Assembly (NCBI RefSeq): GCF_037975245.1
Contig: NC_092567.1
Coordinates: 20,585,376 to 20,645,375, forward strand
Length of the DNA: 60,000 bases
Direction of reading: 5' to 3'
Source: Apostichopus japonicus
Taxonomy: Eukaryota > Echinodermata > Holothuroidea > Aspidochirotida > Stichopodidae
Shown here piece by piece: positions 28,801 to 38,346 of this stretch (the first letter of the stretch is position 1; every line of letters begins with the position of its first letter). A program made the position numbers and the translations under genes. The notes beneath the pieces are model-generated. The model saw nothing but the letters and a program-made list of their open reading frames with translations. It was not told where the DNA came from and did not search any database.

Positions 28801-30974
28801 ATGCTTTACAGGCTTACATTCCAAGCCACATTTAGTTGATGTGTGCGCATGCGCATGCGAATGCGCATGTGCATGAACGAATCCGTACATGCTTGAAACA
28901 TTTCCTTGAAAATCGAAATCATCCATTTTTTGTCTTCACCAAAAAGTCGGTTGTCTTAAGTAATCAAATTTCTAGTTTCTTCTCGTGGCTCAGTAAAATA
29001 TACTATTTATCTCTCGTATAATAGGAGCTGGCGAATCTTAAGCAGGATTTATCAAATCTATGTCATACGTCTATACGGCAGTTCACATTATCTTAAAGGG
29101 TACATTAATTAATCTTCAAGTTGATATTCAGAGTAAGATAAAAAACAGTTCATGAGGCATGATATCGAGTCCAAACTCATTTGAGATTCGAAACGCAATG
29201 TGTCGTGCTACGTCCAATGCATTTAACGTTTAATTGAGTATGGTGACAGTGGAAATGACACAGTTCGTTTCGTTTAACTGTATGAGCCAATACATGATGG
29301 CCAAAAAATGTCGTTGTTTTTTGGTTTGCCATTTTCTTGGATGTAAATACGGATATGCGTCTTTACGAAGCTATTTTGAGGAGTTATACTTATTATCAAT
29401 GTATTATGTTACATTGAGATATTATATGAATTTCGAGGTATCTCAGCTTTAACCGTTCCGTTCTCTTTCATTTTCTTTTCTCTCTTTCTATTTCTCTCAT
29501 CCTCTTGTCTTCACTCACGGCAAATTACGTTAAAAAGAGTGTTATCGAGAAATCTAGCGTGGTGTATGACAAATGTGCTGTCCCTTATACTTTTCATTAA
29601 AGGAGAAACGACATTAAGAAAAAAAAGTTAAAAAAAAAGAAGAAGAAATTTAGACGATTTTTTGGAAGAAATAACATATAACATTTCTGAAAGGTCACAA
29701 GCAGGAAACACATGTCGTAAATAAGTCCATTGTGTGGGTGATAATTTCAAGTCTATATCATTAAATTAAAATGGAAATTTTGTGCTTCTTTCGCGGAAGG
29801 TTTACTGACATATAATTGGCCAACAATGACCTTACGTCAAAATCTGTTAACTAGACATTTGCGAGAACCTCGGATCGTCCCACTTCTATGACGTCATAAT
29901 CACAGATAATGGGTCAAAGGTATACGATTGAACACAAACACAATGAATATATGCCGAGGTAGACGTTGTTGATATTGATATCACCAATTAATAGCGAAAT
30001 TTGCATAAATTTTGATGGAAAAAAAACAAGCAAATTTCTCTAGGTATGCTTTCGCTTGTGACGCCCCCCCCCCACCCCCGAAGCCCTTCCCGAGCAAAGC
30101 ACTAGTTTTGTAAGGATATCCATCAAGAATAAGAACTAACAATACATTATAATATATATATGTGGGACCAACAACTATAACAGTATCATAACAAAACGGT
30201 GGTTGTCTCAATTAAAGTGGTTCATCTTTATTTAGCCAGTTTGATTCTTAACTATATTGTCATTGATATATCGTATATACTTGGCTATATTGTTATAGTA
30301 CATGTTTCTAATATTCTAATATAGTTATAAGCCTGTAACTTTTTCCTTTTGAGTTGAGAAGAATTTTGAACTAAAAGTATAATCAAACACAACCATATTT
30401 TCTTAACATTCGTGATAAAGATGGCCGGTTACTATAAACCACTACCCAAATCAGGCAAGAATAATTTTCATAGCTTTGTTTACGTTTCTTTATTAGCAGA
30501 GATATTTGCAAATGCTGTTGATAAAAAACAAAACAATTATGGAAGTTTCTAATGCTACTTAACACAGACATTGATGTCAGTAGTAATATTGCTTGGTTAT
30601 AAATGTCTTGAAAATGCAAAGGTATACTGCAAAGTGATTGCATAACCTATACTGACGCACTCACACATTGACAGAAATGGCAGACGTACACCCCTCTTTC
30701 GCCCCACCCCTGCCTCCCTGACTGGACGTTTACCCCTAAGAAACCTCCCAAGCAGAAAGATATATTTCTTAGCTGTTCGGAGAACGGAGTTGTTCATCAC
30801 GCGTTTATGTCATAACAAAGATAAAGGAACTGGTTAAATTGTGTTTCTCATATCCATAAAAGTTTAAATTTCGTAATATACTCACCGACAACCGCCTTTC
30901 CCACCTCTCGCCGTCGTTATTGTCGTCGTTAGCAATAAGAACAGAGGTATGACGTAATATATTAATTTAGCCAT
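25629..30974 (-). CDS. Secreted precursor, candidate MCH-type neuropeptide (142 aa, three exons)
   Basis: Minus-strand exons 30974-30886, 28347-28276 and 25896-25629 join in phase at two GT/AG junctions into 142 residues plus stop. Residues 1-22 (MAKLIYYVIPLFLLLTTTIT, then Thr-Ala) form a clear signal peptide. Immediately after comes GGKGGCRSGMRFRPEECRTV then FGMF, closed by a dibasic Lys-Arg at residues 48-49, so processing would release a peptide of about 24 residues. Cys29 and Cys40 could form one disulfide ring. The remainder is an acidic propeptide with a D/E-rich stretch and a charged C-terminal helix (about residues 113-142). The ring CRSGMRFRPEEC shares C-x2-G-x2-aromatic-R-P and a following Cys with vertebrate MCH (CMLGRVYRPC), but has two extra residues before the second Cys and lies at the N-terminus rather than the C-terminus. 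Secretion and processing are well supported; family membership is inference. It could be an echinoderm-specific peptide. Confidence 0.7.
26200..26305 (-). repeat. SINE family B, 5' portion
   Basis: On the minus strand it reads CCTACAGTGGAATTAC, then GGTTTCGAACCTCTGG, then CCATAGCCTTAGTGGTTAGG and TTATCCGCATATA, matching the 5' two-thirds of the copy at 56890-57085 and the head at 1066. It diverges after the A-box region, so the B box and tail are missing here. Confidence 0.7.
26501..26578 (-). repeat. SINE family B, 3' portion
   Basis: On the minus strand it has CCCGGGTTCGAATCCCGG (B box), then TGGAGGCTGCAAG, TTCACTGTTCTGGATTTTCC and a short TA tail. This matches the 3' half of the copies at 1066 and 56890. 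Confidence 0.75.
27267..27898. repeat. CATT/ATTC tetranucleotide array with higher-order repeat
   Basis: About 630 bases of CATT units mixed with GCAT variants. The marker CATTCGTGCATACAT recurs near 27399, 27555, 27626 and 27701 (and truncated at 27773), giving a higher-order period of about 71-78 bases. All three plus frames are open (FIHSFIHS-type translations) because stop codons cannot form. This is not a gene. Confidence 0.95.
28276..28347 (-). CDS. Neuropeptide precursor, coding exon 2 (cysteine peptide and Lys-Arg site)
   Basis: The acceptor TCTCTTCACAG and donor GTAAGTATT are both near-consensus. The 72-base exon reads SGMRFRPEECRTVFGMFKRL then LDD, finishing two bases into a Met codon completed by the next exon. 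It carries the second Cys and the dibasic cleavage site. It is too short to stand out as an open frame by itself. Confidence 0.8.
28840..28875. repeat. Alternating TGCGCA tract (Z-DNA prone)
   Basis: About 35 bases of near-perfect purine-pyrimidine alternation built from TGCGCATGCGCATGC and variants. Such tracts favour the left-handed Z form. Confidence 0.7.
29889..29896. promoter_or_regulatory. CRE palindrome in neuropeptide intron 1
   Basis: A perfect TGACGTCA, the CREB/ATF consensus site. Its position inside the first coding intron of a neuropeptide gene makes it a plausible, untested regulatory site. Confidence 0.35.
30886..30974 (-). CDS. Neuropeptide precursor, coding exon 1 (signal peptide)
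   Basis: The start ATG is at 30974-30972, preceded on the minus strand by AAGAAGACG. A good acceptor (TTTTTTATCTTTCAG, AG at 30992-30991) lies just 5', suggesting a non-coding first exon further upstream. The donor GTGAGT starts at 30885. It encodes the signal peptide and residues up to the first Cys, ending two bases into an Arg codon. Confidence 0.8.
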
Positions 30975-31360
30975 CGTCTTCTTGTCCCGTCTGAAAGATA
31001 AAAAATATGGTCAAAGATATTTTTTTTAACAAGAGGCAACCTGTTCCCATTCAATTGTCTTTTACTAGTATGTTTGTTTTTTTTTCTTCTTTTCTGGGTA
31101 AGTGATTACAATTTTGAAATTGGTATTGGATAAGTCAATTAAGAAATTGCATTAGCTAGAAAAACTGAATATAACTTCATCCGTTGCTATGGTGATACAA
31201 ACTCTCCGCATCAGATTTCTTACTGCAGTTGGCGGAATCTGATCACGTGGTCAATTGATGACGTGATGGAATGCTAGAACATGGCTTTAAAAAAAATTCT
31301 TCCATGCTACAATACCAGAAGAACAGATCTTACACAATAATTAATCACTATACACGCAGT

Positions 31361-31622
31361 CCTCTACGGCGGTCATAACGGGGCACATGCTAGGTGCAAA
31401 GTTACCATGTTATAGCATAACACGACATCACGACAAAATATTGATTTTTTGTCGAGAAACCGAGTTATGCTAGCTTGACATCTCAAACTTTAACATTTTA
31501 CGGAGATGTCAAGTTAGCGTAACTCGGTATCTTGACAACAATTCAATATTTTGTCGTGATTTCGTGTTATGCTAACATGGTAACTATACATCTTTCATGT
31601 CACCTTATGACCGCCGTAGTGG
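31361..31622. mobile_element. 262-bp palindromic MITE
   Basis: The terminal inverted repeats read CCTCTACGGCGGTCATAA on the left and CCACTACGGCGGTCATAA (complement) on the right. Almost the whole element is self-complementary: GTTACCATGTTA/GCATAACACGA, CACGACAAAATATTGA and ACTTGACATCTC recur inverted around a centre near 31490. No coding capacity. It lies 0.4 kb upstream of the first coding exon of the neuropeptide gene. Confidence 0.8.
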
Positions 31623-32487
31623 TCTTTAATCGAAATTCAAACAAGAGTCCGTTGACAACTTTTTTGTTTGGTAAAGTTACGAGGAACAATCCTTAGATAA
31701 CATTATCCTCAGTAACAAAAAAAAGCCCAAAACAGAGAACAGAAAACCGGTGCATTCCAATTCATGAACCATACGGAAAAGAAAAACGTACCGTTAGTAA
31801 AAATGGTAACGTATAAAATTTATGCCATATAGGCTATAGCCTACATGAACATGCGAAGACAGTAACAATTCTAGGCCGAACAAAGTTGACAATAGGTCTC
31901 TTGTTTACCAGTTTAGTTTGTAGTTACAGGTCAATGAGCTCTATGGATAAACTGTGTAAATGCTCGAGGGGTTTCTCAAACTGTCTATTTGCAAATATAT
32001 CTAAAGTATGCAAAAGCTACCAACAGGTGAAAAACAAGATCAACACAAGTTGAACAACACAAGGCTACGCGTGATCTGTTAAGTTATAGAAGCATGCACT
32101 AAACATGGTGCATTGCCCATATACTATGCATTATAACAGTGTATAAGCCAATGCGGTACACAGGTCTATAGTCTTTTGTGGAGAATTTAGTTCCGAAATA
32201 CGGTATGAAAATAGTGTTTTGTATTTACTGCGACAAAGTCCATTGTTCATAGTGACTCTTGTCTGATGAAATAGGACGAATGCGTAGGGGTTCTTTCCAT
32301 GTTCTATTTCAGGTATGGCGAGAAGGGAGGGGGGGGGGGAGTCGGGGGATATACAATCAAAACTGAGAGACCCGAAAAAAGTGGAGGATGCAGGCAAAAT
32401 GCGGGATATATGATGAGTGTCAAAAGGACGGGCCAGATGACACAGTAATTGTCCAGGGGGTCCTTCCTGGCTCTCGACACCTGGAGT

Positions 32488-32731
32488 GGAGTGTTAGCTC
32501 AGTGGTTAACGCCGGTGCCTTTCAATCATAAGGTCCCCAGTTCGAGTCACTCCCAGATTAATGTATGTCGTCCAGTTACACAGTTGTTTACAAGTGACAA
32601 TTCATAATCATGGACGTTAAATATGAATGTAAGAGACTGACTTCGGTCAGCTTGCGGCTTTGATAAGCCGATGAGTCTTCTTCGCGAGTTCCTGCAGGCT
32701 TGCAGGAGGATTTAAATACACACATACATAC
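32488..32731 (+). repeat. tRNA-derived SINE (family A), copy 2
   Basis: The A box is in GTTAGCTCAGTGGTTAACGC and the B box is CAGTTCGAGTCACTCC. The body contains CATAATCATGGACGTTAAAT, the CTGACTTCGGTCAG hairpin, a terminal hairpin CCTGCAGGCTTGCAGG and an ACACACATACATAC tail. It is closely similar to 6456-6703 across the whole length. Confidence 0.9.
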
Positions 32732-34800
32732 GCCTCTGATGGAGGTAACGAGTAACGACTACCACTATATCGTTCAGTATTAAACAAGATATAGCTAAAT
32801 AGTTGATTTCCATTACAAACGTGCATTACTCGGTGCTCTTTTCGTGCTCTGAAGTAACATGCAGATTATGTTTTTAAGGTTCCTGTTCTTTGCCTCCAGC
32901 GGCAAAGGTATGGTGGCACCAGAGTTGGACAGATGTATTTAGCACAAAGGACAACTTTATAAATTGTCAGTTGTACAACCTTATCTCAGAATTGAGAATT
33001 ACAGTGAACAGAAAAAAAGGTGCTTTGTTATACCTTAGGGCAAGGCTTCCCTAACTGGGGTGCATGAAGCCCCAGGGGTGCGTGAGTCCATCCCAGTGGG
33101 TTCGTGAGACATTTCTGAAAGTCAAAACTAGAGTCGCTAGGGAGGAAGGAAATGGGGGGGGGGGTGGAGGCATGAACGCCAACAATTTTCATAACAATGC
33201 CACATGCGGTAATTTCACCAATGCTGAAATTTGTCTGACTTTTTTTTATACATTAAAATAGTTTGAACATGATTTGCTCTTGTTTTTACTCCAATCAAAA
33301 AAAAAAAATTACGTCAGTTTGTTTTGTATGTCGTTATTGGATACAAGCACCCCGATAACTTATTTTAGGTATTTTGCAATACTCCATTTCTATTGTAAAC
33401 AGCTCCTTTGTTAATTACTAACTGTTGCCTCCCTTGTATATACCCGCGATTGGCACGCTTGTACTAATCTCGCCCACACATGTTAACTATATCTATACAA
33501 TTACAGTAACGTAATTCTTTTACTCCTATTAAGTCTACAACCGTAGATAAAGAATAAGAGTACGCTTGTTACCATGTTTTTTTTTGTTTGTGGTAGGTTG
33601 ATTGCCACCCACATTCCAAAGTCATTTAACTATCTTTTGAATGTAAACATATCGTTATAGCGAGAATTATATATTTACCAATGAAGAAGAAAACAAGTCT
33701 GGAATTTTGTGGCCCCCACACTGGAGTCTGTTTATAACATACTCCACCCATAATTAATACGTACGTGACAAAATAAATTCCATTCAAAATAGATCTCCCT
33801 GATTATCGTAAAATGAAAACAGAAAAAAATACTTGTTGGAAACTTTAACAAAAGGTGGCCAAAATTTGCATATCATCAGTTTCTCTCAAAACTTCCTCCC
33901 TGGTTTCCCGTATCATTTCAGTGTCAAAGTTATATGTTCCTGTGTTCTCATAAATTTCACCTTTTCTACTATTTATAAGATGAATTATGTCAACGCAATT
34001 TTGCCTATACTGAAACATTAAATGGAATAACTTTAACACTCCCTCAGATGAGGGAAAACTTCGGATTATCGAAGTGCGGGGGCTCGATAGAAGTTTGAAA
34101 TTAGTACAGTATAGGTAGGGCTGGGTGGAGGGGGGGGGGGAACAGGTGTCAGACCAATTTTCAGAGGTGCACGACGTTTCGGCTTTTACATCACCACACC
34201 GGGTGTGGTTGGGGGGGGGGGTGCAGTATGTTGAAAGCTGCGATCCGACATCGTTTTCAATCGAGACACTGTCACATTAAACTAGTTTAGATATTGCGAA
34301 ATAGATAGCATATTATTAGTTTGTTGATGCAAGATATCACATGATAAGTAAACTTGGGGTATTAAATTTAATATTTGGTATAAATTCTTTCGATACAAAA
34401 CCATTTTACGTTACTGTATTATGAGCTTGGACGATCGGTTATACATTACACTTCATGATACCGCGTATTTGACCAGCAAATATATAAGGAAACTTTTCAA
34501 TTCTTGCATGCATGCATGCATGTCTAATCTGATTAGATACTTCAATCTGAAAAGAAGGATCAATGCACGTGGAACTTTATAGATAATTCAAATGGAATCA
34601 CTTATTATTGGCTTATTAACAACCGTTTGGTGAGGGAAAACCTCCAGGCGGCTACTTTAATTTTATCAGTTAAATTCTTTAATTAAATTCTACCCTATAT
34701 ACTCATACTGACCGGTTGGCGAAATTGCAGGGTAGAAACCGAGCTAAAAAAGTGAACAGCTGACTTTAGAGAAACTGCTTTTTGTTGCATTTGTAACTAT
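32732..34800. other. Non-coding stretch with G-runs and a hAT-like fragment
   Basis: No gene was found. Includes a possible hAT end at 33040-33125, G-runs at 33161-33170, 34130-34140 and 34210-34220, and GACGTTTCGG near 34175, reminiscent of the motif at 13797-13932. Confidence 0.4.
33040..33125 (+). mobile_element. Possible hAT-type 5' end fragment
   Basis: GGCTTCCCTAACTGGGGTGC then CCCCAGGGGTGCGTGAG resembles the ends of many animal hAT elements as I remember them (CAGGGGTTCCCAAACTGGGG-type). No matching right end or target-site duplication was found, so it would be truncated. Confidence 0.3.
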
Positions 34801-34801
34801 C

Positions 34802-34804
<3 letters not shown>

Positions 34805-34876
<72 letters not shown>
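34805..34876. repeat. (TA)n microsatellite
   Basis: About 72 bases of uninterrupted TA dinucleotide, followed by a stretch with repeated ATAGGCCAT motifs (34890-35012). Confidence 0.95.
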
Positions 34877-34878
<2 letters not shown>

Positions 34879-35549
34879 GTCATTCATATATAGGCTATAG
34901 GCCATGCATTTTGTCATCCAAAGGTTATATAGGCCATTATGGCCATCCATATATATGCTCTCCATTGTATATAGGCCATCATTTAATATATAGGTCACAA
35001 ATAGGCCATTTTTTCTTCATGAAAAATGCCCCAAATGTCCATCTTATATATAAACCTAACACGTTAAATGGAACGTTTTTATTGTTATTGGCACTGGTCA
35101 AGTTCAAACACGTCTGTATGGTATATACCTGCTCTTTGCATGGTATGTATTTAGCCATATAGAGCAATAGCTACATACTATAGCTTCATTCGTTATACAT
35201 TGGATGCATGCCTCCATATAGGCTACGATAGCATGCAATAGTCATAGCATAGTATAGCATCACCAACATTCTGTTTATTTCATAGCAATAGCCCAGCATG
35301 ACTATGAAACTTAAAGGACAGATATCGTGATTTTTGGTGGGAGGCGTACAATTAATCCAATCCCCGGCATGCGCGGTTATTGGGCTACCAAGCACGGAAA
35401 ACCGCTGCCGAAAAGTTGCGATAGCCGATATGCGTACGATATATTGTACACACTGTAGTGTATACGCTGTGTGTACCCATCTCAGCACCACTAGGCCTAT
35501 ATATGCACTTTTACGTAGCATATGACAGTCTACACTGGCCGTTATAGCT

Positions 35550-35610
35550 ATGGAGAGTGTTGGAGCGGGTGCACCTCCTCCTAAACGACCAAGAGGAAGA
35601 CCTCCGAGTG
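35550..35610 (+). CDS. Candidate first exon with AT-hook (KRPRGRPP)
   Basis: The ATG at 35550 has a good context (G at -3, G at +4) and reads MESVGAGAPPPKRPRGRPPS, ending at a possible donor GTAATT (35611). RGRP is the AT-hook core, which binds the minor groove of AT-rich DNA. If spliced to 35684 (after TTTTAG) the phase matches and the protein continues DSFPSSWVQQKKEFEISSED then Gly, a layout like CGGBP1/hAT-type zinc-finger proteins (Ser-x-Trp-Val, then Phe, then Asp-Gly before a Cys pair). The implied intron is only 73 bases. An in-frame TAG at 35746 follows, and a Cys-x2-Cys (VACRDC) lies beyond it. It may be a decayed transposon-derived gene. Confidence 0.35.
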
Positions 35611-35683
35611 GTAATTCCTCCAGCTTAACGTGCCTATAGTCTCGATCGGGCCAAACGTGAGGGCACAAGAGTGTACATTTTAG

Positions 35684-35822
35684 ATTCGTTTCCTAGTTCT
35701 TGGGTTCAACAAAAGAAAGAATTTGAAATTTCATCTGAAGATGGGTAGAGCTGGAAAGAAGACGTCGCATGCAGAGATTGCCAACCACCTACTGAAACAA
35801 CACAGAGACAGACTGTGTCGTT
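35684..35822 (+). pseudogene. Possible second exon or decayed zinc-finger segment
   Basis: Read in phase with the AT-hook exon, this runs to an in-frame TAG at 35746 and then resumes SWKEDVACRDCQPP. A different frame over 35741-35822 gives GKKTSHAEIANHLLKQHRDR, His-rich like the second half of a BED/C2H2 finger. A good donor, GTAAGA, starts at 35823. The mix of frames suggests mutation or wrong exon boundaries; no intact protein can be supported. Confidence 0.25.
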
Positions 35823-36882
35823 TAATGTTAGGCCGGGTAAGATATCTTTTTGACACATAACCACATAGCCACATATAGTAAAACTATCACAACGATACAC
35901 ACTGGATATATCGCCGAGAGCATCCGGCCGCGGACCTCATTAGCAGCATGCATTCAGCACTATATGTATCACACGACTGCTGCCGGGTGTCATAGCCATT
36001 GCATGTAATGATGTGATGACATCACACATATTCTGTGTAAGTCTATAACACTCAGGATGGTATGTATAGGCCTGTATATCCTATTAGCTTTCATCGATAG
36101 TATACACAGGGTTTGATCCGCGAAGACCTAATTCCATATAATACCATTGTACTCCAGCATTGCTTAACGTAAGCTGTTGCTCTTTTTTCTTATGTCATAA
36201 TCTTGACAGAGTTGTGCAATATACGCAACAGTATTCCATATATCATTTAACGTAGCATGATATAGACATAGTAAACACACGCACACACGCACTACTGCTA
36301 TAATAGCCACTTTTATTCTTTGTGCAATGTTGCAAAGCGGGCGTAGGAGGGAGGGGAGGGGGGGTGGGTGTACACCTTCCACACATATAAGGATCCGCGC
36401 CTGATCTATAGTTAACTCCACTATCGCTTATAATGTACCCGTGATATAATGGATTTTGAGCTTGTATTCCGATGTATCAACGCCATTATTCTGACTTTGT
36501 CGGTAAAGGTGCCAAAACGACGAGAACACGTGAAAGAGGTTAGATTTAGGTTAGTCATGTGGATATATTTTAATGGAAGTATATGTGTGGTGTGAGAATC
36601 GGGGGCAGTGAAAACAAGTTTAGATCTTTCCGTTTCTTAGGATAGCGCAGCATACGAAGGCATCTTATCCAAATGACTGACTGCCGTAAATATTATTATG
36701 TCATTAAATCAGTGATAAAAAAGTTCGATTTACTCAAAAAAAAAATCTGCTTCGTCATGAGGGTGGATGACGGAATGTGGTATAAAATAATGTCGGACAA
36801 GACGTGAGTACAAGAATGAGGGTATCTTTTACGTTTTACGGTTTAGTATAAGTGGAAATCAATCGGCGAAATGGTATGGCTA

Positions 36883-37272
36883 CATAGGCGTAGGAGGCGG
36901 GGGGGGGGCTGGGAGGGGGCTGCAGCCCCCAACCAAATGTTCTTGTGAAAATTCGGGCAATATGCTGAGAATTTTTTCGGGCACCTACTGATAGAAATTA
37001 AATTGCAACGTGTTTTTCAATGGTTAAACTTATATTATTATTATCATTATTATTGTAACGACTTCCCGAAAAATTATTACCAATATGGAAGGGTACTATG
37101 ACGGCAAATGATTGCATGTAAGTGGAATGCGATGTACTAACCGATGCATGCCTATATGATATGTAAATTAATATGTTGAAACCGCGCGAACAATTTTGGT
37201 TACATTTTTCGGGCAAGTCGTTACACACACCCCCCCCCCCCCAATCAAATTGGGCTCCTATATACGCCTATG
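36883..37272. mobile_element. hAT-like non-autonomous element (390 bp) with 8-bp TSD
   Basis: The ends are inverted CATAGGCGTA repeats (36883-36892 and complement at 37263-37272). The flanks TATGGCTA (36875-36882) and TATGGTTA (37273-37280) form an 8-bp target-site duplication with one mismatch, as expected for hAT transposition. Inside, GTAACGACTTCCCGAAAAAT near 37056 is inverted near 37205, a nested hairpin. Poly-G and poly-C runs sit just inside the two ends. No transposase. Confidence 0.7.
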
Positions 37273-37555
37273 TATGGTTATATAGATCACATTAAGCTAG
37301 CTGCACGGTCTTATGCATGGCAAGTCGTTTGACTAGTTAATCGAACATTAAATGATATCAGTATATAAATTTATGATATCATGAATTGATTGAATGTTAT
37401 CACGAATAGTAATTTCAGGTATAGTTATTAAATCATTTTAATGATATCTTTAATAATTATACTAGTTGTTGACATCGCTGAATCGAACTTTTTGTCATAT
37501 AAAAACTCACTGATATCATTAAAAACGGTACATTTAATGATGTCATTAATTCTAA

Positions 37556-37882
37556 TTGTTGATAACAATAATTCCAGTCAATGATATCATCAAGTAGTGT
37601 AACGTACGAAATATATCAATATTTCGGCTATTTATTAGTAATATCATAACTTTGAGTTCTTGATAGCAAAACTTCCAGACAATGATATCGCCAACCATCA
37701 CGTTCGAAACATTATCAAGCGTTCCGCTATTTTACGGATATTAATTCATTCAAATTCTTGATACCAATAACTCCAGCCAATAATATCATCACTAAACATA
37801 TCAAATATTCCGCAATATTAATGATACGTAATTTGAGTTATTGATAGCAATAATTCCAGCCAATGATATCACTAACTACGTA
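37556..37882. repeat. Degenerate tandem array with GATATC palindromes
   Basis: Four related blocks, TTGATA(G/A/C)CAATAATTCCAG followed by (C/T/A)CAATGATATCA, start near 37558, 37658, 37757 and 37840, about 84-100 bases apart. Further ATGATATCA-like motifs extend leftward to about 37350. Class unknown. Confidence 0.65.
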
Positions 37883-37964
37883 CGATACATATAGGCTATC
37901 ACGATTTCCGTTAATTTCAGAGGGACACAAAGTGACCACTGGCAACCCATGAATGCAAACTACA

Positions 37965-38346
37965 CAGTGGCGTAAGAAGGTACTTTTGAGTGGGGGGGCT
38001 GAAGACTGATGGTCGGCCTGGGGGAGGGGTCTAAGGGGAGGGGTGTCCCCCTCCCCTTTGGAATTTTTTTGCAATTCCAGGTGGCCTCAGATGCAATTTG
38101 GTGCAATATAGCACACTTCAACCCACCCACTCCATTTTGTATATAATTTTGCATTTTTACCTGGCCTTATCTGCAATTTGGTGCTCCAAATGAGATTTTT
38201 TCTCATTTGGAAATGAAAAAGGGGTTTTCTGACTTGCGAAGCGGGGGGGGGGGGGGCGGAATGATACTTCCGCCCCTCCATATTTTTCACTGGGGGGCTG
38301 GCGCCCCCCAGCCCCCCCCCCAGCCCCCCCCGTTCCTACGCCCTTG
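37965..38346. mobile_element. hAT-like non-autonomous element (382 bp) with perfect 8-bp TSD
   Basis: The left end CAGTGGCGTAAGAAGG and right end (complement) CAAGGGCGTAGGAACG form imperfect terminal inverted repeats starting CA(G/A)(T/G)GGCGTA. The flanks are identical: AAACTACA at 37957-37964 and 38347-38354. An 8-bp duplication with CAGTGGCG-type ends is the hAT hallmark. G-runs lie inside both ends. The interior has a diverged repeat (ATGCAATTTGGTGC / CTGCAATTTGGTGC) and no coding capacity. Confidence 0.85.

Larger units (their letters stand above)
28348..30885 (-). other. Intron 1 of the neuropeptide gene
   Basis: A 2,538-base intron. It contains a CRE palindrome (TGACGTCA at 29889), an alternating purine-pyrimidine tract (28840-28875), a cluster of ACGTAC motifs (28576-28625) and a C-run at 30063-30072. 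No further exon was seen. Confidence 0.6.

Noticed and set aside
35186-35668. 160-codon minus-strand ORF
   Set aside because: It lies opposite the AT-hook exon and upstream DNA, has no motif or splice partner, and its composition looks like chance.
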